In this document: in pieces, positions 53,126 through 62,150 of the stretch | Position numbering within the stretch: position 1 is the stretch's first letter | Layout: each line of letters begins with the position of its first letter | Assembly (NCBI RefSeq): GCF_024055715.1 | Contig: NZ_JAMXMV010000014.1 | Location: forward strand, 141,202-205,201 | Direction: 5' to 3' | Origin: Actinoallomurus soli | GTDB lineage: Bacteria > Actinomycetota > Actinomycetes > Streptosporangiales > Streptosporangiaceae | Length of the DNA stretch: 64,000 bases | Translations under genes and position numbers: made by a program | The notes under the pieces: model-generated | The model's input: only the letters and a program-made list of their open reading frames with translations | What the model was told of the DNA's origin: nothing | Database searches by the model: none

Positions 53126-53917
53126 TCACCCGGCGAGGACGGACCGGATCGCCACGGTGGCGATCGGGAGGTCGAACTCCCCGGACGCGGTCTCCGGTGT
53201 CGTGTGCAGGTAGTCGAGGATCCTGGCCATCAGCGCCGCCCGCTCGTCCTCCGGCAGGATCAGTACGTGCGAGTGCGTGCGGATGGTCGCCGCCATCGAC
53301 TCGGCGGTCCGCCGCTGGGCGTGGGCGAACTCGGCGTACTCGACCGCCGGGAACTCCGGTGTGGGGGTGAACGCCCGCTCGGCCTGCCAGTCCCCGAGGC
53401 TCAGGGTGCTCCGGGAGACCTGTTTCAGGCCCCCGACCCAGGGGACCCGATGGTCGTCGACGTTCCACAGGCAGGCCAGCACGCCGCCGGGGGACAGCAC
53501 CCGCGCCATCTCCGGCAGCGCGCGGTCGAGGTCGAACCAGTGCAGCGCCTGCCCGACCAGGACCGCGTCGACCGACCCGTCCGCCAGGGGGATCCGTTCG
53601 GCCGTTCCCATGACCGCCCGCACGTCCGGCAGGCGGGTGCGCAGCTCCGCCAGCATGCCGGGGTCGGGCTCCACGGCGACCAGCGTGGTGGCGTACGGCA
53701 CCAGCGCCTCGGTGAGCTTGCCGGTTCCGGCCGCCAGGTCGAGGACGCGCAATGATCCGCGGGCCACGACGGGCTCCAGCGCCCAGCGCACCGCCTCATC
53801 GGGATAGCCCGGGCGTTCCGTGGCGTAGGCGGCGGCATGACCGCCGAACGACGATGCCCGGCGGGCGACGATCTCGGGGTCGCGGTCGGGGGGAGAAGGG
53901 GAAGAGGCGGTGCTCAT
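53126..53917 (-). CDS. Class I SAM-dependent methyltransferase (UbiE/BioC-like)
   Basis: The 263-residue protein has motif I VLDLAAGTGKLTEAL, motif II LVAVEPDPGML and VDAVLVGQALHWFDLDRALP with ARVLSPGGVLACLWN, typical of small-molecule methyltransferases. ATG 53917 is preferred; an in-frame upstream extension is basic and non-conserved. It is convergent with the M24 gene (30 bp apart) and has no operon partner. The acceptor is unknown. Confidence 0.85.
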   Translation of the reverse strand: MSTASSPSPPDRDPEIVARRASSFGGHAAAYATERPGYPDEAVRWALEPVVARGSLRVLDLAAGTGKLTEALVPYATTLVAVEPDPGMLAELRTRLPDVRAVMGTAERIPLADGSVDAVLVGQALHWFDLDRALPEMARVLSPGGVLACLWNVDDHRVPWVGGLKQVSRSTLSLGDWQAERAFTPTPEFPAVEYAEFAHAQRRTAESMAATIRTHSHVLILPEDERAALMARILDYLHTTPETASGEFDLPIATVAIRSVLAG

Positions 53918-54059
53918 CTGCCCGACCCTAGACCCGGCACGCGAGCGTGTTCGGGACTCGGCGAACACCGACCTTTCGTGCCGTCCCCGCGCGGTCACAC
54001 CGGAGCTGCCGATCCCGGCCGGTCGCGCGACCGGCCGGGATCGAACGCCGGCCTCGGGG

Positions 54060-55505
54060 TCAACCGTGCACCTGCTGGGCGTTCCTGGGCAGGAGGCCCA
54101 CCAGCAGCAGCGTCAGGAGGTTCAGGCCCGCGGCGATGCCGAAGACCAGCTCCGCGGCGGCGAGATGGGAGTGCACGGACGGGTGCCCGACCCGTGCGAA
54201 GAACACCGTGCCGAGGGCGGCGACGCCGAGGGCGCCGGCGAACTGCTGGACGGCGTTGAGCATGCCCGCGCCGGTGCCGACCTCTTCGGGGGTGGCGTCG
54301 CCGAGGATGAAGTCGACCAGCGGGACGAACACCAGCCCGGAGCCGAAGCCGGTGAGCAGCAGCGCGGGCGCCATCTTCCCGACGGTGATGCCGGCGCCCC
54401 AGTGGGCGATCGACCACCACAGGGCCAGCAGGCCGATGACGGCGATGGCCAGCCCCAGGTGCAGGCAGGCGCGTCCCAGCCTCTCGGCGAGTACGGCGCC
54501 TGCGAGCAGGACGGCGACGGCGGTGCCGAGAGCCCAGGGGATCAGCGTGAAGCCCGTGTGCAGCGGCGTCCAGCGCATGCCCAGCTGTAGCAGCAGGTTG
54601 ACGACGAGGACGAACGCGCTCAGGGACGCGTGGAATCCGGCCACGATCACCAGGCCGACGACGAAGCTGCGCTTGCGGAACAGCGACGGGGTGATGACCG
54701 GGTGCTCGCTGCGCCGTTCGGAGACGACGAACAGCGCGAACAGGACGACCGCGGCGGCCATCATGACGTAGGTCCACGCGGGCCAGCCGAGGTTACGTCC
54801 CTGGATGAGCGGGATGATGAGCAGCGCCGAGGCCGCGGTGAGCAGGCCGACGCCGGGGAGGTCGAGGCGGGCGGCCGGGTCCTCCCCGCCGCGGCGGGGC
54901 AGCACACGCCAGGCGAGCGCGGCGGCGACGACGCCGAACGGGACGTTGATCAGGAAGATGGAGCGCCACCCGCTGCCGAGCAGGTCCAGGTGGAGCAGCC
55001 AGCCGGCCAGGATGGGCCCGGCCACGGTGGCCAGGCCCATCAGCGGGCCGATCGGCATCAGTGCCCTGCGCAGGTGCCGGGGCGGGAACACGATCTTCAC
55101 CAGGGCCAGCCCCTGCGGGATCATGACCGACCCGCACAGGCCCTGCAGCGTGCGGGCGACGATCAGGAAGACCACGTCGGGGGCGAGACCGCAGGCGAGC
55201 GAGGTCAGGGTGAAGCCGGTCATGCCGAGCAGGAACAGCCGCCGGCGCCCGAGCAGGTCCCCGAGCCGTCCTGAGGTGATCAGGCCGAGCGCGAAGGCCG
55301 CGGTGTAGGCGCTCAGCACCCATTGCACCGTCACCTGGCCGCCGCCGAGGTCGGTGCGGATGGAGGGGCCGGCGAGGTTGGCGACGCTGGAGTCGATCAG
55401 ATCCATGAGGTCGGCCAGGAACACGACGGCCAGGACGAGCCAGGCGGTGCGCAACGGCAGTGTGCTGGAGGTGGGCGCTTGCGATGAGCGCTGGTCAATG
55501 GACAC
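54060..55505 (-). CDS. DHA2-type MFS multidrug transporter
   Basis: The 481-residue membrane protein has about 14 predicted helices. It has the DHA2 hallmarks: DLMDLIDSSVANLAGPSIRT in helix 1, SGRLGDLLGRRRLFLLGMTG (motif A) and a motif-C-like GPLMGLATVAGPILAGWL. It exports drugs by proton antiport. GTG 55505 is chosen because it directly follows the operator array; a TTG 15 codons earlier would sit within the array. It is divergent from the TetR gene, its likely repressor. Confidence 0.9.
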   Translation of the reverse strand: MSIDQRSSQAPTSSTLPLRTAWLVLAVVFLADLMDLIDSSVANLAGPSIRTDLGGGQVTVQWVLSAYTAAFALGLITSGRLGDLLGRRRLFLLGMTGFTLTSLACGLAPDVVFLIVARTLQGLCGSVMIPQGLALVKIVFPPRHLRRALMPIGPLMGLATVAGPILAGWLLHLDLLGSGWRSIFLINVPFGVVAAALAWRVLPRRGGEDPAARLDLPGVGLLTAASALLIIPLIQGRNLGWPAWTYVMMAAAVVLFALFVVSERRSEHPVITPSLFRKRSFVVGLVIVAGFHASLSAFVLVVNLLLQLGMRWTPLHTGFTLIPWALGTAVAVLLAGAVLAERLGRACLHLGLAIAVIGLLALWWSIAHWGAGITVGKMAPALLLTGFGSGLVFVPLVDFILGDATPEEVGTGAGMLNAVQQFAGALGVAALGTVFFARVGHPSVHSHLAAAELVFGIAAGLNLLTLLLVGLLPRNAQQVHG

Positions 55506-55574
55506 GAACACCGTTCTACAATAGAACACCGTTCCTAACAAGGCGAACAATGTTCTTCATGCAGAACGGTGTTC
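55506..55574. promoter_or_regulatory. Four GAAC-N3-GTTC operators between MFS and TetR genes
   Basis: GAACACCGTTC at 55506 and 55524, GAACAATGTTC at 55545 and GAACGGTGTTC at 55564 form an array with 18, 21 and 19 bp between starts. All four lie in the 91-bp divergent promoter. Confidence 0.8.
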
Positions 55575-55596
55575 GTCTGTTCGCTAGACTGTCCGC

Positions 55597-56343
55597 ATGT
55601 CACCGACTCCGCAGGAACGGCGAGCAGCGCGGCACCGGCTCGGCACCGGCTCGAGCGCACCCGCGGCCCGGCGCGGACCGTCCGGCGGGCGCAAGAGACC
55701 GATCACGGTCGACGCCATCATCGGCACCGCGTTCGGCATCGTGGAGAAAGAGGGATACGAAGCCCTCACGATGCGGCGCCTGGCCACTGAGCTGGAGACC
55801 GGGCCGTCGTCGCTCTACGCCCACGTGGTCAACAAAGAGGACCTGGACGAGCTGCTCATCGGCCGTCTGTGCGCCGAGATCGACCTGCCCGAGCCGGACG
55901 CCGTCACTTGGCGGCGGCAGATCATCGACGTCTGCACCCAGCTGCGCGACCAGTATCTGCGTTACCCGGGCATCTCCCGGGCGGCCTTCGCCGCCGCTCC
56001 GTCCAATCTGGACACGCTGCGCGTCAGCGAGGGGATGCTCGCCATCCTGCTCGCCGGGGGCATCGACCCGCAGACCGCCGCCTGGGCGATCGACTCACTG
56101 ATGCTCTACGTCAACGCCTACAGCCTCGAGATCTCCCTGGTGAACAGGCGGCTCAGCCGCAGTGACCACGCCTGGGTCGTCAGCCGCGACGAACTACTGG
56201 ACCGATTCGCCGCCCTGCCCGATACCTTTCCCCACACCAAGCGCTACGCCGAAGAGCTCACCGCCGGCACCACCCACGATCGCTTCGACTTCACCCTCGG
56301 CCTGATGATCGACGGCCTCCCGCGTCAGCAGCGGAATCCGTGA
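55597..56343 (+). CDS. TetR family repressor of the DHA2 exporter
   Basis: The 248-residue protein has a basic disordered N-terminal 35 residues and an HTH at about 38-85 (VDAIIGTAFGIVEKEGYEAL, LATELETGPSSLYAHVVNKE). The TetR class C-terminal ligand domain follows. It is divergent from the MFS gene with four identical dyads between them, so it represses both and is probably released by the exported compound. It ends 33 bp before a convergent TetR gene. Confidence 0.9.
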   Translation: MSPTPQERRAARHRLGTGSSAPAARRGPSGGRKRPITVDAIIGTAFGIVEKEGYEALTMRRLATELETGPSSLYAHVVNKEDLDELLIGRLCAEIDLPEPDAVTWRRQIIDVCTQLRDQYLRYPGISRAAFAAAPSNLDTLRVSEGMLAILLAGGIDPQTAAWAIDSLMLYVNAYSLEISLVNRRLSRSDHAWVVSRDELLDRFAALPDTFPHTKRYAEELTAGTTHDRFDFTLGLMIDGLPRQQRNP

Positions 56344-56375
56344 CACGCCGGCGGTGTGCGCGAGACGCAGGCAGG

Positions 56376-56948
56376 TCACCCGCCCGTACGGCCGGACGCG
56401 GCGAGGAGGTCCGCCACGAGCCGCCGCGCGTACGAGGCGTCCAGCCGCCCGGGGCGGAACAGGATGCGGTACATCATCGGTGCGACGACGCCGTCGATGA
56501 CCGACTCGATGCCCGGGGTGTTCTCCCCGCGTTCGGCCGCCCGAGCGAGGATCACGCCGATCTGCTCGGCGGCGTATGCCGAGCACTGGCCCGCGTTGCC
56601 GCCGTCCGGGTCTCCGAGCAGTGCGTCGCGGATGTAGGCGCGGCCCGGGGGAGAGGCCATCTCGTCGAGGAACTGCTCGGCCCAGGTCTCCAGATCCGAC
56701 GCCAGGTCTCCCCGGTCATCCGGCGCCGCGTCAGGCCGCAGGCGCTCGACCGCCACGTCCGACAGCAACTGCTGCAGGTCACGCCAGCGACGATAGATCG
56801 TCGACGGAGTGACACCGGCGCGTGCGGCGACCAGTGGCACCGTCAGTGCGTCGCGGCCCACTTCGGCCTCGAGTTCGCGTACGGCGGTGTGCACCGCATG
56901 CTGGACCCTGGCGCTGCGCCCGCCGGGACGCACCATCGCGCGACTCAT
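56376..56948 (-). CDS. TetR family regulator, paralogue of the 18102 gene
   Basis: The 190-residue protein starts near MSRAMVRPGGRSARVQHAVH, closely similar to the N terminus of the TetR protein at 18102, with HTH VAARAGVTPSTIYRRWRDLQ. ATG 56948 is used; GTG 56957 or the ATG at 56936 are alternatives. CTAAAGCAAA at 56959-56968 in its own promoter nearly matches the arm CTAACGCAAA of the large palindrome at 58659, so it probably controls the amidase/MFS divergon as well as itself. Confidence 0.85.
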   Translation of the reverse strand: MSRAMVRPGGRSARVQHAVHTAVRELEAEVGRDALTVPLVAARAGVTPSTIYRRWRDLQQLLSDVAVERLRPDAAPDDRGDLASDLETWAEQFLDEMASPPGRAYIRDALLGDPDGGNAGQCSAYAAEQIGVILARAAERGENTPGIESVIDGVVAPMMYRILFRPGRLDASYARRLVADLLAASGRTGG

Positions 56949-57024
56949 GCCTTTCACTCTAAAGCAAAGACGTAGCTTCTAAGTGTGCGCCGGCCGGTGG
57001 AGAGCGGCCGGCGCACGGGCGGCC

Positions 57025-58404
57025 TCACACCGCCGGCGCGAGCTCGCGGGCGGGCTCGGTCCGTTCGTACGCGTGGCCCACACGCAAGAGCGAGGCTTCC
57101 CCGAAGGGCCGTCCGAGCAACTGCATGCCGATCGGCATCCCCTGCCGGTCGCGGCCGACCGGCAGGGAGAGTGAGGGCACCCCGGTGATGTTGGCCGGGG
57201 CCGAAAGGCGCACGTAGGCGTCGGAGACACTCTCGACCGTGCCATCGGGCCACGTGAGGGAGTCTTCGCCGGCCCGCACCGCGGTCGCCGGGACCGCGGG
57301 CGCGGCGATCACGTCGACCTCCTGCAGCATCCGTGCCCACGCCTGCCGCATGAGCGTCCGGGCCCGCTGGGCGCGCAGGTAGTCCCCGGCGGTCATCAAC
57401 GCGCCCGCTTCCAGGAGGATGCGGACGTCCGCCGCGTACAGTCCGGCGGTGTCACGCAGCGCCTTCTCGTGGTAGGCGGTGGCCTCAGGGACCATCAGTC
57501 CCCACTGGATCGCCTGAATGTAGCGGGTCATCGGAATCTCGACCTCGACGAGCCGTGCGCCGAGGGCCTCCAGCCGGTCGATGGCGCGCCGGACCGCCGC
57601 CTCGACGTCGGGGCCGACGCGGTCGAAGTAGTAGTTGCGCGGCACGCCGATGCGCAGTCCCGACAGATCGCCCTCGGAGGGCGGCCGATGGTTCGGCAGG
57701 CCGGCGGGGTCGCCGGGAGCATGCCCGGTCAGGACGGGCAGTACGAGGGCCGCGTCCTCGACGGTGCGCGTGATGGGGCCGACGTGATCCAGGGACCAGG
57801 ACAGTGACGTCACGCCGTGTCGGGGAACGAGGCCGTACGTCGGCTTGAGACCGACCACTCCGTTCAGCGCGGCGGGCACCCGGATCGATCCACCGGTGTC
57901 GGTCCCCAGGGCGAAGGTCGCGGTACCCGCCGCCACGGCGACGGCCGATCCGCCGCTGGAGCCGCCGGCGACCCGGTCCCGGTCCCAGGCGTTGTGCGTC
58001 TGTGGCGTGGTGAGCCCGTAGGCGAACTCGTGGGTGTGGGTCTTGCCGACCAGGACGGCGCCGGCCGCCGTGAGGCGCGCGGCGACCGCGCTGTCGGTCT
58101 CCGCGCGGTGACCGGCCCGTACGCGGGAACTCGCCGTGGTCGCCGTGCCGGCGACGTCGATCAGGTCCTTCAGTCCCACCGGGATCCCGTGCAGCGGGCT
58201 ACGGAAGCGGCCGGCCGCGGCCTCGCGTTCGGCCTCGCGTGCGGATCGGCGTGCGCGTTCCGCCGTCACCGTGACATACGCGCGCAGGTGCGGCTCCACC
58301 TGCTCGATGCGGTCGAGCACCGAGTCCACCAGCTCGACAGGGGACACTCGCCGGGCCCGTATCGCGTCCGCGGCGGCGGCGAGGGACAGCTCATACGGCC
58401 GCAT
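57025..58404 (-). CDS. Amidase signature family enzyme (AtzE-like)
   Basis: The 459-residue enzyme has the Ser-cisSer-Lys triad: Lys79 in GLKDLID, cis-Ser149 in AGGSSGGS and nucleophile Ser173 in GTDTGGSIR. It hydrolyses an amide or biuret-type bond. Its start overlaps by 14 bp a small AtzG-like gene, which in related systems stabilises the amidase. It is divergent, across a 43-bp palindrome, from an MFS and a metallo-beta-lactamase gene. The natural substrate is unknown. Confidence 0.92.
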   Translation of the reverse strand: MRPYELSLAAAADAIRARRVSPVELVDSVLDRIEQVEPHLRAYVTVTAERARRSAREAEREAAAGRFRSPLHGIPVGLKDLIDVAGTATTASSRVRAGHRAETDSAVAARLTAAGAVLVGKTHTHEFAYGLTTPQTHNAWDRDRVAGGSSGGSAVAVAAGTATFALGTDTGGSIRVPAALNGVVGLKPTYGLVPRHGVTSLSWSLDHVGPITRTVEDAALVLPVLTGHAPGDPAGLPNHRPPSEGDLSGLRIGVPRNYYFDRVGPDVEAAVRRAIDRLEALGARLVEVEIPMTRYIQAIQWGLMVPEATAYHEKALRDTAGLYAADVRILLEAGALMTAGDYLRAQRARTLMRQAWARMLQEVDVIAAPAVPATAVRAGEDSLTWPDGTVESVSDAYVRLSAPANITGVPSLSLPVGRDRQGMPIGMQLLGRPFGEASLLRVGHAYERTEPARELAPAV

Positions 58405-58600
58405 CGTGGTTCTCCTCTCCCATCCGGTACGCGATGGCGGGCGGGGTGTCTCCGAAGTCCAGTTCCCGCAGTACCGAGACCACCGAGTGGATGTGGTCGG
58501 CGATGACCGCGACCTGGCCGTGGCGGTCGCCTGCCAGTGGGAGCCCGGCGCGGGCGGCCCATCGGGCGGCCTCTGGCGGCGTCAGTTCAGTGGCGGACAC
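58391..58600 (-). CDS. AtzG-like / DUF4089 small amidase partner
   Basis: The 69-residue helical protein reads LTPPEAARWAARAGLPLAGD and VIADHIHSVVSVLRELDFGD, matching the DUF4089 group that partners amidases such as AtzE in cyanuric-acid and biuret pathways. GTG 58600 follows AGGAGG at seven bases; ATG 58648 is less likely. It overlaps the amidase gene by 14 bp, so the two are translated together. Confidence 0.8.
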   Translation of the reverse strand: MSATELTPPEAARWAARAGLPLAGDRHGQVAVIADHIHSVVSVLRELDFGDTPPAIAYRMGEENHDAAV

Positions 58601-58658
58601 GGGTGTTCCTCCTGTTCGAGCCGGAGTGGTGGTACGACGCTCCACCAAAAGCTAAGCG

Positions 58659-58701
58659 TTTGCGTTAGGCCACGATAGGAACTATCGTGACCTAACGCAA
58701 A
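58659..58701. promoter_or_regulatory. 43-bp near-perfect palindrome in the amidase/MFS divergent promoter
   Basis: The arm at 58659-58678 (TTTGCGTTAGG then CCACGATAG) and the arm at 58682-58701 are reverse complements except at one of 20 positions, around GAA. A further GCTA/TAGC pair flanks it. The half-site TAACGCAA also occurs at 18757-18764. Probable TetR-type operator controlling both directions. Confidence 0.8.
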
Positions 58702-58734
58702 TCCCTAGCCTTTGTGCTTCGCGGGAGGAGTCTC

Positions 58735-59982
58735 ATGTTCATCGCCTCACCAGGCGCGCTTGCACGGTGCCGCCGCTCGCCGGTCCGCACACGGCGGGCG
58801 TACCGCGCGTCCTTCGTCCTGGACACCTCGATCCTGGTCGCCCTCCTGGCCGCGTCCAGCGCGCCGACGCCGCTCTACCCCCGCTACCAGCATCAGTGGG
58901 GCCTGTCCACCCTGACGATCACGCTGGTGTTCAGCGCCTACTCCCTGACGTTGCTGCTGGCCCTGCTGATCACCGGAGCGCTCTCCGACCACCTGGGGCG
59001 GCGCCCCGTCCTGGGGGCTGCGCTGGTGCTGGAGACCGTGGCCATGGCGCTGCTCGCCACGGCGGACGGTTCCAATGCGCTGATCGCCGCCCGGATCCTG
59101 CAGGGAGCGGCCACGGCCGCGGCCACCAGCGCGGCGGGCGCCGCCCTGCTCGACCTTGAAGATCCCTCGCGCCCGGGCAGGTCCGCCCTGACCAACGGCA
59201 TAGCCCCCGTGGCGGGCATGGCCGTCGGCGTGCTCGCCTCGACGCTTCTGCTCCGCCTCGCGCCGGACCCCACGGCCACCGTGTACGTGCTGCTGGCGGC
59301 GTTGTTCGCCGTCCAGGCCGTCGCGGTCGCATTCACCACGGAGACGGCCCGCCGGCACGCCGGCGCGTGGCGTTCTCTGCGCCCGCAGCTGTCCGTCCCG
59401 TCCTCGGCCCGCCACGCGCTGCGACTCACGGGCGCCGGGGTCGCCGCGGTCTGGGCGCTGGGCGGCTTCTACTCGTCCCTCGGGCCGGCGCTGGCCCGCC
59501 TGGTGTCTCCCGGCGGCCCCGGGGCGGCCGGCGGCCTGATCTTCTTCACTGTCACCGCCACGGCGGCGCTCACCGTGTGGACGGTGCGGCGTACGGCGCC
59601 GGCCGTCGCGGCGACGGCCGGGTGCGCGGCCGTCGTACCCGCCACGGCGCTGACTCTCGGAAGTCTGCACGGTGGCGGCCTGCCCGCCCTGTTCGGCGGA
59701 GCGGCCTCGGCCGGAATCGCCTTCGGTGCCGTGTCCCAAGGGGCGCTGCGCATGACGCTCACCGCGCTCTCCGAACGAGACCGCGCCGCGACCCTGGCCG
59801 CCTACTACGTGCTCAGCTACCTGTCGATGAGCCTTCCCGCCATCGCCGCGGGTGCCGCCACCGGACGGTACGGGCTGGGGACGGCATCCCACGCTTACGC
59901 CACGGCGGCCGCCCTCCTCGCCATCGTGGCGATGGCGGCGCTCACGGCCTCACGACGAAGCCCGATCGATGCATCCCGATGA
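58735..59982 (+). CDS. MFS transporter
   Basis: The 415-residue membrane protein has about 12 helices and the motif-A-like ALSDHLGRRPVLGAALVLET. ATG 58735 follows GGAGGAG at four to eight bases. It is the first gene downstream of the palindrome in the plus direction and lies 19 bp before the metallo-beta-lactamase gene, so they form an operon. Substrate unknown; export of an amide or lactone substrate, or of its product, would fit the neighbours (inference). Confidence 0.88.
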   Translation: MFIASPGALARCRRSPVRTRRAYRASFVLDTSILVALLAASSAPTPLYPRYQHQWGLSTLTITLVFSAYSLTLLLALLITGALSDHLGRRPVLGAALVLETVAMALLATADGSNALIAARILQGAATAAATSAAGAALLDLEDPSRPGRSALTNGIAPVAGMAVGVLASTLLLRLAPDPTATVYVLLAALFAVQAVAVAFTTETARRHAGAWRSLRPQLSVPSSARHALRLTGAGVAAVWALGGFYSSLGPALARLVSPGGPGAAGGLIFFTVTATAALTVWTVRRTAPAVAATAGCAAVVPATALTLGSLHGGGLPALFGGAASAGIAFGAVSQGALRMTLTALSERDRAATLAAYYVLSYLSMSLPAIAAGAATGRYGLGTASHAYATAAALLAIVAMAALTASRRSPIDASR

Positions 59983-60001
59983 AGAAAGGAACCAACAGCG
60001 C

Positions 60002-60952
60002 ATGCGGACATCACCGCTCAAGGAGTCCGGCGCCGCCGCCACCACCGCCTCATGGGCCGTGGGCGACATCACCGTCCACCGCGTCGACGAGATCCTCCTG
60101 CCGCCCGCGACCGGCCCTTGGCTGCTGCCCGGCGCCACCCCGGACGTGGTCACACGCCAGGACTGGCTGCGTCCCCACTTCGCCGACGACCGAGGCGTCC
60201 TGCGCATCGACAGTCATGGCTTCGCGCTCTCGGTGGGCGGGCTTCGTGTCCTCGTGGACACCGGCATCGGCAACGGCAAGACGCGGGCGAACCCGGCATG
60301 GCACGACCTGAGGACCGACTACCTCGCGCGCCTCAGCGGCGCGGGCTTCTCTCCGGAGTCCGTTGACCTGGTCATCCTCACCCATCTGCACACCGACCAC
60401 GTCGGCTGGAACACGCGCGAAGAACAAGGGGCATGGGTTCCCACCTTCCCCCGCGCCCGCTACGTCACCTCCAGGGTCGAGCGGGAGTTCTGGGCCGGTT
60501 ACGACATGGACGAGCCGCGACGGCAGATGTTCCGCGACTCAGTGCACCCGGTCGAGGACGCGGGGCTGCTCGACCTCGTCGACGTACCGGCCGAGGGCAC
60601 CGAGGTCGTCCCCGGCCTGCGCCTGCTGCCCACCCCGGGGCACACCCCCGGTCACATCGCCGTCCAGCTGAGCAGCCACGGCGAAACGGCACTGATCACG
60701 GGCGACTGCGTCCACCACCCCGTCCAGTTCGCCCACCCCGCCATCGGCAGCTGCGTCGACATCGACCCGGAACAGGCCGAGGCCACCCGCCGCTCCCTGC
60801 TCAACGCGCTCGCGGGCACGGACACCCTCGTCCTCGGCACCCACTTCCCACCGCCGACCGCCGGTCGTGTCATCGCCCACGAGGACGGCCACCGCCTGAT
60901 ACCGATCACCCCGGTCCATGGCCTCTCCCACACCGGCCAGGGCGTGCGCTGA
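60002..60952 (+). CDS. Metallo-beta-lactamase fold hydrolase, lactonase-like
   Basis: The 316-residue protein has the HLHTDHVGW metal motif at about residues 128-136, PTPGHTPGH, ITGDCVHH and GTHFPPP. These are the dinuclear zinc ligands of the MBL fold, in the arrangement seen in N-acyl-homoserine lactonase-type and related enzymes. ATG 60002 has AAAGGA upstream. It is the second gene of the MFS operon. Lactone or ester hydrolysis is likely; quorum quenching is only a possibility. Confidence 0.88.
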   Translation: MRTSPLKESGAAATTASWAVGDITVHRVDEILLPPATGPWLLPGATPDVVTRQDWLRPHFADDRGVLRIDSHGFALSVGGLRVLVDTGIGNGKTRANPAWHDLRTDYLARLSGAGFSPESVDLVILTHLHTDHVGWNTREEQGAWVPTFPRARYVTSRVEREFWAGYDMDEPRRQMFRDSVHPVEDAGLLDLVDVPAEGTEVVPGLRLLPTPGHTPGHIAVQLSSHGETALITGDCVHHPVQFAHPAIGSCVDIDPEQAEATRRSLLNALAGTDTLVLGTHFPPPTAGRVIAHEDGHRLIPITPVHGLSHTGQGVR

Positions 60953-60964
60953 AACGGGCATCGC

Positions 60965-61567
60965 TCACGCGGGCTGCGCCCCTGGCGCGGAGCCGGGAGT
61001 CCGGGGCCGTCCCGGGCTCCCGGCTCGGGCGAAGGCGACGATCTCCGGGAGGTCCGGCTGATATCCGTCACCGGTGTTCACCGGCAAGGTGGGAACGTCA
61101 AGAGAGATCGGGACGAAGGAGTCGATGGAGTGCCGCCCGTCGGCGATCGCCGCGAGGAGCCTCCGGTCTCCGTGCGCGGACCGGTGGGGATCGCCGGCGA
61201 CACGACGGGCTATCCGATCGTGAGCGGTGGCCGCCGGGGCGATGCAGCGGATGACGTGAATGTCGGCGATCCCGGCGAGGGGCTCCAGATTCGGGCGCCA
61301 GACCCGGTCCTGGAAGGCCGCCTCGGCGACCACGGTCACCCCGCCCTTCAGCAGCGTGGCCAGGACGTCGAAGAAGACGCCGAGGGTCGGCAGGTTGAGA
61401 GGGTCGTCCCCGGTCGGGTCGAATCCCGGCGTGGCCAGCACCATCCCCTGCTTGATCTCATCGCGGACGACCGCAGGGCAGCCGAGCTCCTGCGCGAGCC
61501 GGTGAGCCAGCGTGGTCTTACCCGTCCCGGGCGCCCCGCTCACCACGTTCAAGATCGGCTTGGCCAT
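60965..61567 (-). CDS. P-loop kinase-like AAA protein
   Basis: The 200-residue protein has a Walker A motif GAPGTGKTTLAHRLA at about residues 11-25 and a mononucleotide-kinase-like fold (VTVVAEAAFQDRVWRPNLEP, HDRIARRVAGDPHRSAHGD). Such small kinases phosphorylate a metabolite, drug or RNA end; no more can be said. ATG 61567 is used; an upstream in-frame ATG adds non-conserved residues. It is convergent with the MBL gene. Confidence 0.8.
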   Translation of the reverse strand: MAKPILNVVSGAPGTGKTTLAHRLAQELGCPAVVRDEIKQGMVLATPGFDPTGDDPLNLPTLGVFFDVLATLLKGGVTVVAEAAFQDRVWRPNLEPLAGIADIHVIRCIAPAATAHDRIARRVAGDPHRSAHGDRRLLAAIADGRHSIDSFVPISLDVPTLPVNTGDGYQPDLPEIVAFARAGSPGRPRTPGSAPGAQPA

Positions 61568-61770
61568 ACCGCATTGTCGCAATTCCAGCCTGACACGGCA
61601 CGTGGCCGCGCTGATCACGAACGTTCGCCGGACCGTCTGGCGTGCCGATCACCGTCATGGGTCGATGCCGTCGGCCATCAGGGCTTACGGCGAGGTCAGG
61701 TGGGGCGTGGGTGCGTAGCTGGAGATCAGTGGCTTGAATCGGGCGGGCTCGGCTGAGTTGCGGCTCAGGA
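61568..61770. other. Gap between kinase-like and ArsR genes
   Basis: About 200 bp without a gene or clear repeat; probably the promoter of the kinase-like gene plus the 3' end of the ArsR transcript. Confidence 0.4.
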
Positions 61771-62103
61771 TCAGGCGCCGGCTTGTTGCTGATCGGATTC
61801 GATGTTGTCGAGGACGGCGCCGAGCAGGCCGGGGAAACGGGCCTCGAACTCATCCGCGCGGAGTCTGGCGCTTTGCTGCTGCCCATGGTTGATGCGGCGC
61901 AGCAGGCCGCATTCGCGCAGGATTCGAAAGTGATGGGAGGTGTTGGACTTGCTGATGTCCAGCTCGCGGCGAATCTCCGAGCATTCGGTCTCCCCGTTGC
62001 GGGCCAGCAGCGCCACGATCCGCAGGCGGAGCGGATCGCTGAGCCCGTGCATCGCGGCCGCCAGGGTCACATCCGCCGGATCGGCATGGAAGACGTCGCG
62101 CAT
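61771..62103 (-). CDS. ArsR family winged-helix repressor
   Basis: The 110-residue protein has the ArsR core MHGLSDPLRLRIVALLARNG, CSEIRRELDISKSNTSHHFR and ILRECGLLRRINHG. No metal-binding Cys pair of the ELxVCDL type is present, so it probably senses something other than arsenic. ATG 62103. It is divergent from an MFS gene 47 bp away with a 26-bp dyad between them, so it represses both. Confidence 0.88.
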   Translation of the reverse strand: MRDVFHADPADVTLAAAMHGLSDPLRLRIVALLARNGETECSEIRRELDISKSNTSHHFRILRECGLLRRINHGQQQSARLRADEFEARFPGLLGAVLDNIESDQQQAGA

Positions 62104-62122
62104 GACTGAAGGATATCCAAAG

Positions 62123-62148
62123 GTTCAACGATTGTTGTACCGTTGAAC
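62123..62148. promoter_or_regulatory. ArsR operator dyad
   Basis: GTTCAACG and CGTTGAAC form an 8-bp inverted repeat with a 10-bp spacer, ending two bases before the MFS start codon. Confidence 0.65.
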
Positions 62149-62150
62149 GC

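Noticed and set aside
55506..55574. LexA boxes in the MFS/TetR promoter
   Set aside because: Spacing between GAAC and GTTC is three bases, not four, and the sites are arrayed between a TetR gene and an exporter.
60002..60952. Class B beta-lactamase
   Set aside because: The fold and HxHxDH motif are shared by the whole superfamily; sequence features fit lactonase-type hydrolases better and there is no signal peptide.
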